Source: Rhizobiales bacterium dw_265 (lineage in GTDB: Bacteria; Pseudomonadota; Alphaproteobacteria; Micropepsales; Micropepsaceae). From it: a stretch of 64,000 nucleotides of DNA. The notes beneath the pieces were generated by a model. That model was not told the origin of the DNA, did no database searches, and saw only the letters and a list, made by a program, of their open reading frames with translations. Both the position numbers and the translations under genes were made by a program. The stretch covers positions 1,116,001 to 1,180,000 of the forward strand of contig JAAVUU010000001.1 of NCBI GenBank assembly GCA_018449595.1, in the 5' to 3' direction. Below, piece after piece: positions 55,626 through 64,000 of this stretch; the stretch's first letter is position 1, and every line of letters begins with the position of its first letter.

Positions 55626-58118
55626 CTACAGCGGCGGGCCCGGGGGAAGCGGGAAGCGGGAACGCGGGCCCTTGCCCCAGGCCGGCTCGATCTCTTTGGG
55701 CACATTGGCTTCCGGGTTGGTCAGGTAATGCTGGATCTGCCGCGCCGACTGGCGATAGAAGGCATCGGTCAGCGGATCGCCGTCCTTGCGGGTCTTCAGG
55801 TCGTCGGCCAGCAGCGACAACTGGTCCAGCACATAATCCCTGGCTTCCGGCGCGGTGTCCTTGGCCCCGCCCAGCGCCATCATGGATTCCATGGTGACGC
55901 CCTGGGTGACGCGCAGCAGCGCCTTTTCCAGGGGATTGCCGCCGGGCGACACTTTCCAGGTGTGCGCCATCACCGTGTCCACCATTTCGGGGAAGGTCAG
56001 CGTGTCGGGCTTGCGCGCCGCCAGCGCCACCATGCGCGCCGCCCGGTCGGGATCGAACAGCGGCTGGATGGTCATGGCGGCCAGGATGCGCGCGGCGCGC
56101 AGCTGGTCGAATACCGGGTCCTTGGACAGGTCTTCCAGGTTGCGGCCGGGATCGACCGAAAGCTGGGACAGCAGCGATTCCGGAATCTCCAGGCTTTCGG
56201 GGTCCACCGTGTCCATCAGCAGGCCCATGATCTCGCGCTGTTCACCGCCGGGGATGAACTCGGTGGGCGGCAGGGGATGTTCCTCACCCTTTACAGTGCG
56301 ATTCTGGAACAGGCCGCCGACATACTTCTCGGCGGATTCTATGGCCCAGCGCTGCTGGAGATAGACGATCCACAGCCGGATATCGCGCAGGGTGCCATAG
56401 TCCTCGCCGGGCTTCAGCATCCCGGGACCATAACTGGCCAGGGCGATCTTGCGGACTTCCGCCGTCTCTTTCAGATTGGCCATCGGGGTTTCGCGGTCGT
56501 CATACCAGGTGTAGCGGGGGTCTTCGGTGCCCGTCATCACGATGCCGTGATCGTGCATGTCCTTGAGGATGCCATCCAGGCCGGCCTTTTCCTTGCCCGG
56601 CGCGAACTGGGAATAGGCGTAGCGCACCATGTAAGTGTCATAGGCGCCGATGGAAGTCATGAAGGATTCCGACAGGTCGAGCTTGCCGTTGACCACCTTC
56701 ACCCGCGGGGTGGGATATTCCATCACCGAGGAGCGGTTGTTGAGGTTGGCCGCCCAGTTGTGGGAAAAGCCCAGGGTATGGCCCAGTTCATGCGCCGTCA
56801 GCAGCGCCTGGCGCAGGATGACCATATCGCGCTGGCCCTTGGGCAGCTTGGCGAACAGGTCGGGGCTCAAAAGGCTGGGATCGGCAACGGTCACACCCGA
56901 ACCATCCGACGGCAGCGCCCCGCTATAGGCGTCGTAGTAATTGGCGATGGTGCGCATGCGGTAGGTGTCCAGATGAGTCTTGGACCCCAGCGTCTCGCCG
57001 GTGCGCGGATCGTGGAAGGCGCCGCTGGAGGAGAAGCCGCGCTCGTCGCGCTGAATCCACAGGGCATAGGCATAGCGGATGTCCATCGGGTCCATGTCCG
57101 GCGGGGCGTCCCTGGCCTCGATGGCGTTCTTGAAGCCGGCCGCCTCGAAAGCCTTGTTCCACCACAACAGGCCCTGCTTCATGGCGTGGCGGATGGGGTC
57201 GGGAATGGCCGGATCGAAGTAATAGACGATCGGCTTTACGGGCTCGCTCAGCGCGGCATTGGGGTCTTTCTTCTCCAGCCGCCAGCGGGTGACCCACTGG
57301 GTATAGGGATTGTCGTCCACCGGCTTGGAGAAATCCTGGAAGCGGATGGAACTCACATCGATGCGGCTGTCGGCCACGCGCGGGGTATAGCCGGTCGGCG
57401 CCCTGAGGAAGGAATGATGGATGCGCATGGTGAAGGTGCCCGGCGTCGGCGTGACGTTGCTGAGCGCCGCGCCTGGCGCGTCGGAGGTGAAGGTCGAGAT
57501 GGTCTCGATCTCGGTATTCTCCGGGAAGGACTTCATGCGCCTGGGATAGAAGACGCTTTTGGCCGGATCGAACTTGTAGTCGCCCAGCTTGGCGCGCTTG
57601 AAACTGCCCGCGATATTGCCGGCGTCGCGCATGAACAGCGCGGTGGCGTCCACCACCACCTTGCCGTTTTCCTCCGATTCGATGGGCAGCACCGCCAGCA
57701 CCGAAGTCGGGAAGCTGTCGGCCACGCCTTCCTTGGTCTTGGGCGAGCCGTTGACGGCGCGGAACGCCAGGTTGATCTGGTTGACCACCACCTTGGCGCC
57801 GGAGCGCTCGAAATGGATCACCGAACTGAAGACGATGCCGCGGTCGAAGGGCGATTCCACCGAGCCGGGATTGGTGGCGGCGGAGACATAATAAAGTACG
57901 TCCTCATTGAAGACGGGAACCTCGATCAGCACCCGGCCCTTGGGGTCGAACCAGAAGGGCACATAACCATCGGCCTTGGTCAGGCCGGCGACGCCATGCC
58001 TGGGGGCGGGGTCGCCATCGCCGGGCGCGGCATGGGCGGTGCCGACCAGCACCGCCAGCAGGACCGCGGTGATCGTCACCCGGAACAAGGCGAGGTTGGT
58101 TTGAACGGCAGTCTTCAT
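55626..58118 (-). CDS. Zinc-dependent secreted metalloprotease, DUF5117/DUF5118 type (copy 2)
   Basis: 830 residues from the ATG at 58118 (GGAG nine bases upstream); the frame is open to 58298. Signal peptide ending GTAHAA; active site HELGHTLGFSHN with His443, His447, His453, and SSVMEYPTPR just after. The family segments YVPFWFDPKGRVLIEVP, FTMRIHHSFLRAP and WWNKAFEAAGF correspond to those in copy 1 (WWSQAFDAAGF). Convergent to sdaA across the bidirectional terminator. Confidence 0.93.
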   Translation of the reverse strand: MKTAVQTNLALFRVTITAVLLAVLVGTAHAAPGDGDPAPRHGVAGLTKADGYVPFWFDPKGRVLIEVPVFNEDVLYYVSAATNPGSVESPFDRGIVFSSVIHFERSGAKVVVNQINLAFRAVNGSPKTKEGVADSFPTSVLAVLPIESEENGKVVVDATALFMRDAGNIAGSFKRAKLGDYKFDPAKSVFYPRRMKSFPENTEIETISTFTSDAPGAALSNVTPTPGTFTMRIHHSFLRAPTGYTPRVADSRIDVSSIRFQDFSKPVDDNPYTQWVTRWRLEKKDPNAALSEPVKPIVYYFDPAIPDPIRHAMKQGLLWWNKAFEAAGFKNAIEARDAPPDMDPMDIRYAYALWIQRDERGFSSSGAFHDPRTGETLGSKTHLDTYRMRTIANYYDAYSGALPSDGSGVTVADPSLLSPDLFAKLPKGQRDMVILRQALLTAHELGHTLGFSHNWAANLNNRSSVMEYPTPRVKVVNGKLDLSESFMTSIGAYDTYMVRYAYSQFAPGKEKAGLDGILKDMHDHGIVMTGTEDPRYTWYDDRETPMANLKETAEVRKIALASYGPGMLKPGEDYGTLRDIRLWIVYLQQRWAIESAEKYVGGLFQNRTVKGEEHPLPPTEFIPGGEQREIMGLLMDTVDPESLEIPESLLSQLSVDPGRNLEDLSKDPVFDQLRAARILAAMTIQPLFDPDRAARMVALAARKPDTLTFPEMVDTVMAHTWKVSPGGNPLEKALLRVTQGVTMESMMALGGAKDTAPEARDYVLDQLSLLADDLKTRKDGDPLTDAFYRQSARQIQHYLTNPEANVPKEIEPAWGKGPRSRFPLPPGPPL

Positions 58119-58462
58119 GGCCCACTCCGATGCGCTTCGCGATACGCGGGGCACGCAAACAAACGCACGTCCGCCACCAGCGGGGCCTTTTGCGACAATT
58201 GGCCATGACCTGCTGCGGGACGAGCGGGACGGTCTGAAGCCACACCCCATTACCCAATCGCAAAAGCCTAGCGGAAAGGCCTTGGCGGTTCCCATCAATC
58301 TGTCTTCTCTTTTGCGAAGGCTGATTTGGATTCCTGCGCGACTCCAGCGACCGGCATCCGTTTCCGCACGTCTCGCCGCGCCGCGCCGGCAACATCCGGC
58401 GCGAAGCCGGGTTGCCTCCGCCGAAACCCGTCAACGACAGTTTGCGACAAAGCGGACGGCGC
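58119..58462. promoter_or_regulatory. Intergenic region ahead of metalloprotease copy 2
   Basis: 344 bases with no gene. It carries the promoter of the metalloprotease on the minus strand. The ten-base word TTTGCGACAA appears twice in direct orientation (about 58191 and 58441). Otherwise no repeat or RNA is evident. Confidence 0.45.
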
Positions 58463-58504
58463 AAAAAAACGGCCGGCTTCGACCAGGGGGGATCGAAGCC
58501 GGCC
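58463..58504 (-). terminator. Terminator of TBDR paralogue 1
   Basis: Twelve-base perfect stem GGCCGGCTTCGA / TCGAAGCCGGCC with a 10-base loop and seven T's on the minus strand, 15 bases beyond the receptor stop codon. Confidence 0.9.
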
Positions 58505-58519
58505 GCCTGCGGACCAGCG

Positions 58520-61507
58520 TTACAGACTGGCTTTGACGCCGATCGTGAAGTAACGGCCCATCGGGCTCTGGACGCTGTAACCGCTGAGGCCGGTTTGGGC
58601 GGTCGGATAAACCTGACCGATGGTCCCGTTGGGAATATAGGCGGGCATGGCGTTGAGAAGATTCTGGACCACGAAATAGCCCGTCATGTCGGAACCGGCC
58701 ATCTCGAAGTTGCGCGAGAGGTTCACGTCCACCTGGTTCCAGGAATTCACATGCGGATTGACCCAGTTGTTGGTGGTCGGCGTGACGGGACCGGCCACCT
58801 GGCTGAAGCCCGACACCCAGGTGTCCTGAATGCCCAGGCTCCAGTCGTTCAGGGCGTAGTTCAGGAACCAGGTGACGCGGGTGCTGGAATCGATGGAGCG
58901 GGTGAAGGGCTGGCCGGGGATAAGCACCGACTTGTTGATGACCGGCTGGTAGGTCGCCAGCAGGCGGGCGGTCCAGGAACCCTTCCAGTCCGCGTAGATG
59001 TCGGCCATGTCCCAGCCATAATTGGTCTCGAAGTCCCAGCCCTCGGTCGAAGTGGAGGCGGTATTGAGGTTGAAGGTGAAGAGCCTGCTCACCGTGTTGT
59101 TGAGCGAGTGATCGCTGAATGCGTTGGGACGCTGGTAATTCGCGCAATAGATCGAGGTGCCGCCCGAAGCCTCGCATATGTTCTGGATGGTGTTGCTGGG
59201 TCCGATGGAGCCGATCGCGTTGGCCAGATGCAGGCGGAAATAATCCAGCGACACCGTCAGGCCACGGATGAAGTCCGGCGTCCAGACAAAACCGCCCGTA
59301 TAGGTTCGCGACACTTCCGGCACCAGGGCGGGATTGCCCTGGCTGCTGTAGGTGGCCGTGTAGCTCGCATATTGCTGCGGCTGCCCCGCGGGGGTTGCGA
59401 TGGGAATGTGGAGGTCGCCATTGAAGACATTCTGCAGCAAGGTCGCCGGCTGGAACAGGTCGTTCAGCGTGGGCGCGCGGATGTCGATCGAGGTGGTGCC
59501 GCGGAAGCGGAACTCATCCGTGACATTCCAGTTGAAGCCCACCTTCCAGGTCTGCACCGAACCGGACACCGAATAATCGGTATAGCGGCCGGCCAGGTTG
59601 AGGTCGAAGTCCTTTATCAGCGGTACGTCCTTGATCAGCGGCACTTCGGTTTCCAGCGCGAATTCCCAGACATTCTGGCTGGCATGGACCGGCTGGATGA
59701 TCGACTGGGAATAGCTGGGCAGGGCCGGGTTGCAGATGCGCAGGCCGGTGCAGTCCACGAAGGTGCTGCTGGGCACGTTGGAGTTGATGTCATAGGCGTT
59801 GAAGCGCGCTTCACCCGACAAGGCCGCGGTGATGGGGCCCGCCCAGGCGTCCAGAATCTTGCCCGAGATGCCGCCACCGACATTGTCCAGGGTGTTGGTC
59901 TCGTGAAAGCTCGTGGTCTGGAAATCGTATCTGAAAGCCGACTGGCTGACGGAGTTGACGCCGAAAGGATTGATCGGCACGCAGTTGGCATAGGCGGCGG
60001 CCGTCGCCGCCTGGGTCGCGGCATAGCAGGCCACGGTGCCGCTGGGCGTCAGCACCGCGTCTTCCGAGGCATACATGTGCTGCAGGTTCTGGTTGTTGAC
60101 CAGGTCGACCGCCAGGCGGTTCTCGCCATGGGTGTAGAACAGGTTCCAGTTGAAGCGGCCGTTCATGATGGTGCCGTCGAAGCCGGTCTGGAAGCTCAGC
60201 AAACGGTTGACGCTGCCGGTGGCATTGGTCTCGGTCTGGCCGTTGCCGACCAGGAACTCGCCCAGCTGGAAGGTGTTGGCGGCCTGCACCGTCGCGCTCA
60301 ACTGGGTGGGATTGGTGCCGTTGTTGCCCAGCTGGGCCTGCACCGCGGGCGACAGGAAGGGGTTGTTCTTGTAGAAGATCGCCGCCTGGTTGATGCCCGG
60401 CTGGACCTTCTGCGGGAAGTACCAGCCGAAGCTGTAGGCTTCCGAAGCCTGGCCCTGGACATACCAGCTGATGTTGTCGGCCAGGTCATAGCTGAAGCGG
60501 CCGAACAGCGTGCCCTGGTGATAGCCGTTGAACACCTGGCCATAGGGGCCGTAAGCGCCATCGCCGCCGGAGTTGAAATTGCTGGAGCCGGCTGTGGGAT
60601 TGCCGTTGGCATCGGTGGCGCCGGTAACGCCGGGGAAAAAGGCCACGAGCGCGCCACCGGGCGAAAACTGCTGCATGTTGGCCGCCGGACAGGCCGGGAC
60701 GCAGCCCTGTACCAGGCCGCCGAAGGTGGAGTTGGGCCGCCGCCCATTGGCGATGACATTGTAGGGATTGGCGGCCGTGCCGGTGCCCGCTTCACCATTC
60801 GACGCGGTGAGGAGCGTGGGACCATAGGGACGGGCGGACTGGTTGACCGGATCGCGGTGGCGATATTCCACCGAAGCCTCGAAATGGCCGCGGCCGCCGA
60901 ACAGATCGGTGCCCGCCGCCGCGCCGAGATTGTAGCTCATGGCGTCGGCATAGGTGGAGATGCCGCTGTTGACGTCGAACTTCAGGCCGTTGAACTTCTT
61001 GTCGAGAACGAAGTTGACCACGCCGGTCACCGCGTCGGAGCCGTAAACGGCCGATGCGCCGCCGGTGACGACGTCCACACGGGAGATCAGCATCTGCGGC
61101 AGGGTGTCCACGTCCACCGTGCCATCGTCGTTCGACGGCGTGGCGCGGTGACCGTCCAGCAGCACCAAGGTGCGCTGGGCGCCGAAATTGCGCAGATTCA
61201 GCGTGTTGCTGGAGTAGTTATGGCTGCCGTCGCCGGGACGGCCGATCGACCCCGAACCCTGGAAGATCGGCAGCTTGTTCAGGCCGTCGGGAATATCGGT
61301 GGGCGTCGTGGCCAGCAGGTCGGCGGTGGAAACGACGGTCAGCGGCGTCGGCGAATTGGCGGCGTCGGAGATAACGCGCGAACCCGTGACCGTGACGGCC
61401 TCGACACTGGTTGCCGCGTTGGCGGCGGAGGTCTGAGCAACTGCAGCATGCGGCAACGCGACAAGCGCTGCACCGCACGCAAGCCAATAGCGAATCTTCA
61501 AAGCCAT
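58520..61507 (-). CDS. TonB-dependent outer-membrane receptor, large (paralogue 1)
   Basis: 995 residues from the ATG at 61507 (AGGGGGA upstream); the frame is open to 61636. Signal peptide ending AAVAQ, TonB box EAVTVTGSR, plug domain with LNLRNFGAQRTLVLLDG and TGGASAVYGSDAVTGVVNFVLD, and a long barrel. The closing strand is PMGRYFTIGVKASL, without the usual terminal aromatic. Same family as the deleted remnant and the next gene. By size and neighbourhood, a candidate importer of peptides or oligosaccharides. Confidence 0.95.
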   Translation of the reverse strand: MALKIRYWLACGAALVALPHAAVAQTSAANAATSVEAVTVTGSRVISDAANSPTPLTVVSTADLLATTPTDIPDGLNKLPIFQGSGSIGRPGDGSHNYSSNTLNLRNFGAQRTLVLLDGHRATPSNDDGTVDVDTLPQMLISRVDVVTGGASAVYGSDAVTGVVNFVLDKKFNGLKFDVNSGISTYADAMSYNLGAAAGTDLFGGRGHFEASVEYRHRDPVNQSARPYGPTLLTASNGEAGTGTAANPYNVIANGRRPNSTFGGLVQGCVPACPAANMQQFSPGGALVAFFPGVTGATDANGNPTAGSSNFNSGGDGAYGPYGQVFNGYHQGTLFGRFSYDLADNISWYVQGQASEAYSFGWYFPQKVQPGINQAAIFYKNNPFLSPAVQAQLGNNGTNPTQLSATVQAANTFQLGEFLVGNGQTETNATGSVNRLLSFQTGFDGTIMNGRFNWNLFYTHGENRLAVDLVNNQNLQHMYASEDAVLTPSGTVACYAATQAATAAAYANCVPINPFGVNSVSQSAFRYDFQTTSFHETNTLDNVGGGISGKILDAWAGPITAALSGEARFNAYDINSNVPSSTFVDCTGLRICNPALPSYSQSIIQPVHASQNVWEFALETEVPLIKDVPLIKDFDLNLAGRYTDYSVSGSVQTWKVGFNWNVTDEFRFRGTTSIDIRAPTLNDLFQPATLLQNVFNGDLHIPIATPAGQPQQYASYTATYSSQGNPALVPEVSRTYTGGFVWTPDFIRGLTVSLDYFRLHLANAIGSIGPSNTIQNICEASGGTSIYCANYQRPNAFSDHSLNNTVSRLFTFNLNTASTSTEGWDFETNYGWDMADIYADWKGSWTARLLATYQPVINKSVLIPGQPFTRSIDSSTRVTWFLNYALNDWSLGIQDTWVSGFSQVAGPVTPTTNNWVNPHVNSWNQVDVNLSRNFEMAGSDMTGYFVVQNLLNAMPAYIPNGTIGQVYPTAQTGLSGYSVQSPMGRYFTIGVKASL

Positions 61508-61660
61508 GATATCCCCCTGAAAATATTTTATCGGCCTTCGTATTGAAGGCTCTTCAGGGAATAGACGGATTGGGGATCGTAAATCCGCCATCTCCAGTGA
61601 TGCCTTTTCGGTATCGATCGAGCCTGGGCGCGGCATCGCTGCGTGGCCTGGCGCACGGCA

Positions 61661-64000
61661 TCAAAGGTCGGCGCGAATGCCGATGGTGAAGTAACGGCCC
61701 ATGGGGCTTTGGACGCTGTAACCGGAGCTGTAGGTTGGGTAGAGCTGGCCAATGGTCCCGTTGGGAATATCGGCGGGCTGGGCGTTGAGCAGGTTCTGGA
61801 CCACGAGATAGCCCGTCATGTCGCCGCCGCTCATCTGGAAATCGCGCGAGAGATTCACGTCCACCTGGTTCCAGGAATTCACATGGGGATCGACCCAGTT
61901 GTTGATGGTCGATGTGACGGGCCCCGCCACCTGGCTGAAACCCGAAACCCAGCTGTCTTCAAGACCGAAGCTCCAGCCGTTCAGGGTGTAGTTCAGGAAA
62001 GTGGTGATGCGGGTGCTGGGATCGGGCACACGCGTGAAAAGCGCGCCCGGGAAAAGCACCGATCTCTGGATGACCGGCTGATAGGTCGCCAGCAGGCGGG
62101 CGGTCCAGGAGCCCGCCCAGTCCGCCATGATGTCCGACATCTGCCAGGCATAGTCGGTCTCGAAGTCCCAGCCCTCGGTCTGTTGGGAGGCGGTGTTTAG
62201 GTTGAAGGTATAGACCCTGGTCGCGAAATTCGCGAGGCTGCGGTCGCTGAACGCGAGCGGACGCTGATAGTTCGCGCAATAGATCGAGGCACCGCCCGAC
62301 GTTTCACACAAGGTCTGGATGGTGGTGCTGTAGCCGATGGACCCGATCGCGTTGGCCAGGTGGAGGCGGAAATAGTCCAGCGACATGGTCAGGCCCGGAA
62401 CCAAGTCCGGTGTCCAGACCGCGCCCAGCGTATAGGTGCGCGACACTTCCGGCACCAGCTTGGGATTGCCCTGGCTGCTGAAAGTCGTCGTGGCGGAATA
62501 ATATTGGGGGTTGGGGGCCTGCGGCTTGCTCGGGTCGGGAATGTGCAGGTCGGTGAAGACGTTCTGCAGCAGCGTCGCCGGCTGGAACAGATCGTTCAGT
62601 GTGGGGGCGCGAATATCGATCGAGGTGGTGCCCCGGAAGCGCAGGCTGTCCACGACATTCCAGTTGAAGCCGATCTTCCAGGTCTGGACCGCACCGGAGA
62701 CCGAATAGTCGGTATACCGGCCCGCCAGGTTGAGGTCGAAGGCCTGGATCAGCGGCACGTTCTCGATCAGCGGTGCTTCGGTCTCCAGCGCCATTTCCCA
62801 CACATTCTGGCTGGCATGGACCGGCTGCAGCACCGACTGGGCAAAACTGGGCAGCAACGGGCTGCAGATGCGCAGGCCCGTGCAGTCCACGAAGGTGCTG
62901 CTCGGCTGGTTGGAGGTGACGTCATAGGCGTTGAAGCGCACTTCGCCCGACAGCGCGGCGGTGACGGGACCGGCCCAGCCGTCCAGCACCTTGCCCGAGA
63001 TGCTGCCGCCCATGTCATCCAGGGTATTGATCTGATGGAAATCCGTGGGCTGGAACGCATACTTGAAAGCGCCCGGGGTCACCGCGCTGGGGCCAAAGGG
63101 ATCGATCGGCACGCAATCGGCGTATGCGGCCGCGGTCGCCGCCTGGGTCGCGGCATAGCAGGCCACGGTGCCGTCCGGCTTCAGCACCGCATCCTCGGCC
63201 GCATACATGTGCTGAAGATTCTGGTTGTTGACCAGGTCAACCGCCAGACGGTTCTCGGAATGGGCGTAGAAGGCGCCCCAGTTGAAGCGGCCGTTCATGA
63301 TGGTGCCGTCGAACCCGGCCTGCATGCCCAGCACACGGTTGACGCTGCCCGTGCCGTTGGTCTCGGCCTGGCCCATGCCGGTCAGGAATTCGCCCAACTG
63401 GAAGGTGTTGGCGGGTTGCACCGCCGCACCGGCGGCGACCGTCTGCAACGGATTGGCGCCGTCGTTGCCCAGCTGCGCCTGCACCGCGGCCGGCAGGAAC
63501 GGATTGTTCTTGTAGAAGATGTCGGCCTGGCCGGCGCCGGGCTGGATCTTCTGCGGGAAGTACCAGCCGAAGCTGTAGGCTTCCGAGCCCTCCGCCTGGA
63601 GATAGAAGGTCATATTGTCGGCCAGGTCATAGCTGAAACGGCTGAACAGCGAAGCCTGGTGATAGCCGCTGAACACCTGGCCATAGGGGCTGTAGGCGCC
63701 GTCGCCGCCAGAGCTCAGGTTGCTGGTGCCGGCAGTCGCATTGCCGTTGGCGTCGGTGGCGCCGGGGATGCCGGGATTGAAGGGACTGAGCACGCCGTTC
63801 GCCGCAAACTGGGTGCCGTTCGCCGCCGCACAGGCCGGCACGCAGCCCTGGATGACGCCGCCGAAGCTGGAATTGGGCCGGCGGCCGTTGGCGATATAAT
63901 TATAGGGATCGGTGTCGGTGCCGGTGCCCGCCAGCGCCCCGAAGCTGGACGCGGGACCGTAGGGACGGGCGGACTGGTTGACCGGATCGCGATGACGATA
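61661..64000 (-). CDS. TonB-dependent outer-membrane receptor, large (paralogue 2, partial)
   Basis: Frame open to the window edge; the start and plug domain lie beyond base 64000. About 780 residues of barrel are present. Sequence runs parallel to paralogue 1 throughout (ARPYGP, EAYSFGWYFPQK, LAVDLVNNQNLQHMYA, GRYTDYSVSG, PMGRYFTIGI), so these are tandem duplicates, diverging mostly in loop segments. An apparent Met at 63841 is internal, since homology continues upstream of it. Confidence 0.93.
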   Translation of the reverse strand, partial: YRHRDPVNQSARPYGPASSFGALAGTGTDTDPYNYIANGRRPNSSFGGVIQGCVPACAAANGTQFAANGVLSPFNPGIPGATDANGNATAGTSNLSSGGDGAYSPYGQVFSGYHQASLFSRFSYDLADNMTFYLQAEGSEAYSFGWYFPQKIQPGAGQADIFYKNNPFLPAAVQAQLGNDGANPLQTVAAGAAVQPANTFQLGEFLTGMGQAETNGTGSVNRVLGMQAGFDGTIMNGRFNWGAFYAHSENRLAVDLVNNQNLQHMYAAEDAVLKPDGTVACYAATQAATAAAYADCVPIDPFGPSAVTPGAFKYAFQPTDFHQINTLDDMGGSISGKVLDGWAGPVTAALSGEVRFNAYDVTSNQPSSTFVDCTGLRICSPLLPSFAQSVLQPVHASQNVWEMALETEAPLIENVPLIQAFDLNLAGRYTDYSVSGAVQTWKIGFNWNVVDSLRFRGTTSIDIRAPTLNDLFQPATLLQNVFTDLHIPDPSKPQAPNPQYYSATTTFSSQGNPKLVPEVSRTYTLGAVWTPDLVPGLTMSLDYFRLHLANAIGSIGYSTTIQTLCETSGGASIYCANYQRPLAFSDRSLANFATRVYTFNLNTASQQTEGWDFETDYAWQMSDIMADWAGSWTARLLATYQPVIQRSVLFPGALFTRVPDPSTRITTFLNYTLNGWSFGLEDSWVSGFSQVAGPVTSTINNWVDPHVNSWNQVDVNLSRDFQMSGGDMTGYLVVQNLLNAQPADIPNGTIGQLYPTYSSGYSVQSPMGRYFTIGIRADL

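Noticed and set aside
55602..58208. 868-codon plus-strand open frame
   Set aside because: Antisense to metalloprotease copy 2; low-complexity composition only.
58412..61546. 1044-codon plus-strand open frame
   Set aside because: Antisense to the TonB receptor; crosses the receptor's terminator and has no start signal.

Overview
The window is high-GC, densely coded, single-species-looking chromosomal DNA from a Gram-negative bacterium, most probably a free-living, TonB-receptor-rich alphaproteobacterium of the Caulobacter/Sphingomonas/Rhizomicrobium ecological type. The reasons are the GC-rich codon use, many four-base stop/start overlaps, several TonB-dependent receptors (TBDRs), a full Kdp system, PQQ and c-type cytochrome enzymes, and secreted metallo- and serine peptidases. 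The assignment is inference; there is no rRNA or other marker here. I saw no tRNA, rRNA, CRISPR array, insertion sequence or phage gene.

Layout. 0.3-4.8 kb (+): glutamate dehydrogenase, a terminator, then an acetolactate-synthase-like ThDP enzyme overlapping an aldehyde dehydrogenase. 5.0-13.9 kb (-): one Kdp potassium-uptake operon (27-codon ORF, kdpF, A, B, C, D, E) ending in a PPK2-type polyphosphate kinase; a nested palindrome separates kdpC from kdpD. 14.1-17.9 kb (+): a periplasmic PQQ dehydrogenase followed by a BtuB-like TBDR. 17.9-22.6 kb (-): a PVC-type propeller/HEAT/cytochrome c protein translationally coupled to an ABC-2 transporter whose ATPase carries an in-frame palindromic insertion. 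22.8-28.9 kb: a small membrane protein, a helical unknown, then a partner-switching module: STAS, MBL-fold hydrolase, CHASE2-PP2C phosphatase, a FecR-domain plus OmpA-lipoprotein pair on the other strand, and an RsbW-like kinase. 28.9-33.0 kb (-): an EmrAB/NodT-type tripartite efflux operon. 33.1-39.5 kb (+): a secreted esterase, then a DUF1592-family cytochrome, a DUF1552 Tat protein and an ankyrin protein. 39.7-40.3 kb (-): a TPR protein.

40.4-64 kb reads as a peptide-scavenging region. On the minus strand are a gutted TBDR, two tandem AbgB-like M20 hydrolases, an S9 prolyl-oligopeptidase-like peptidase and an M28 peptidase. A divergent Lrp/AsnC regulator leads into a zinc metalloprotease, an APC amino-acid permease and L-serine dehydratase. 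A paralogous zinc metalloprotease and two large paralogous TBDRs follow on the minus strand, the last one cut by the window end. Inferred logic: outer-membrane uptake and extracytoplasmic peptidases yield amino acids, the permease imports them, and serine dehydratase (with glutamate dehydrogenase at the other end of the window) feeds carbon and nitrogen metabolism.

Two palindromic repeat families are visible. One (about 130-173 bp, outer TCATGGCCCG/CGGGCCATGA) occurs three times, always between convergent genes. A third, shorter palindrome lies inside the ABC ATPase reading frame. The strongest candidates for new biology are the CHASE2/STAS/FecR/OmpA signalling module (with divergent genes whose start codons overlap), the in-frame palindrome, the PQQ dehydrogenase-TBDR pair, and the cytochrome-propeller/ABC-transporter operon.
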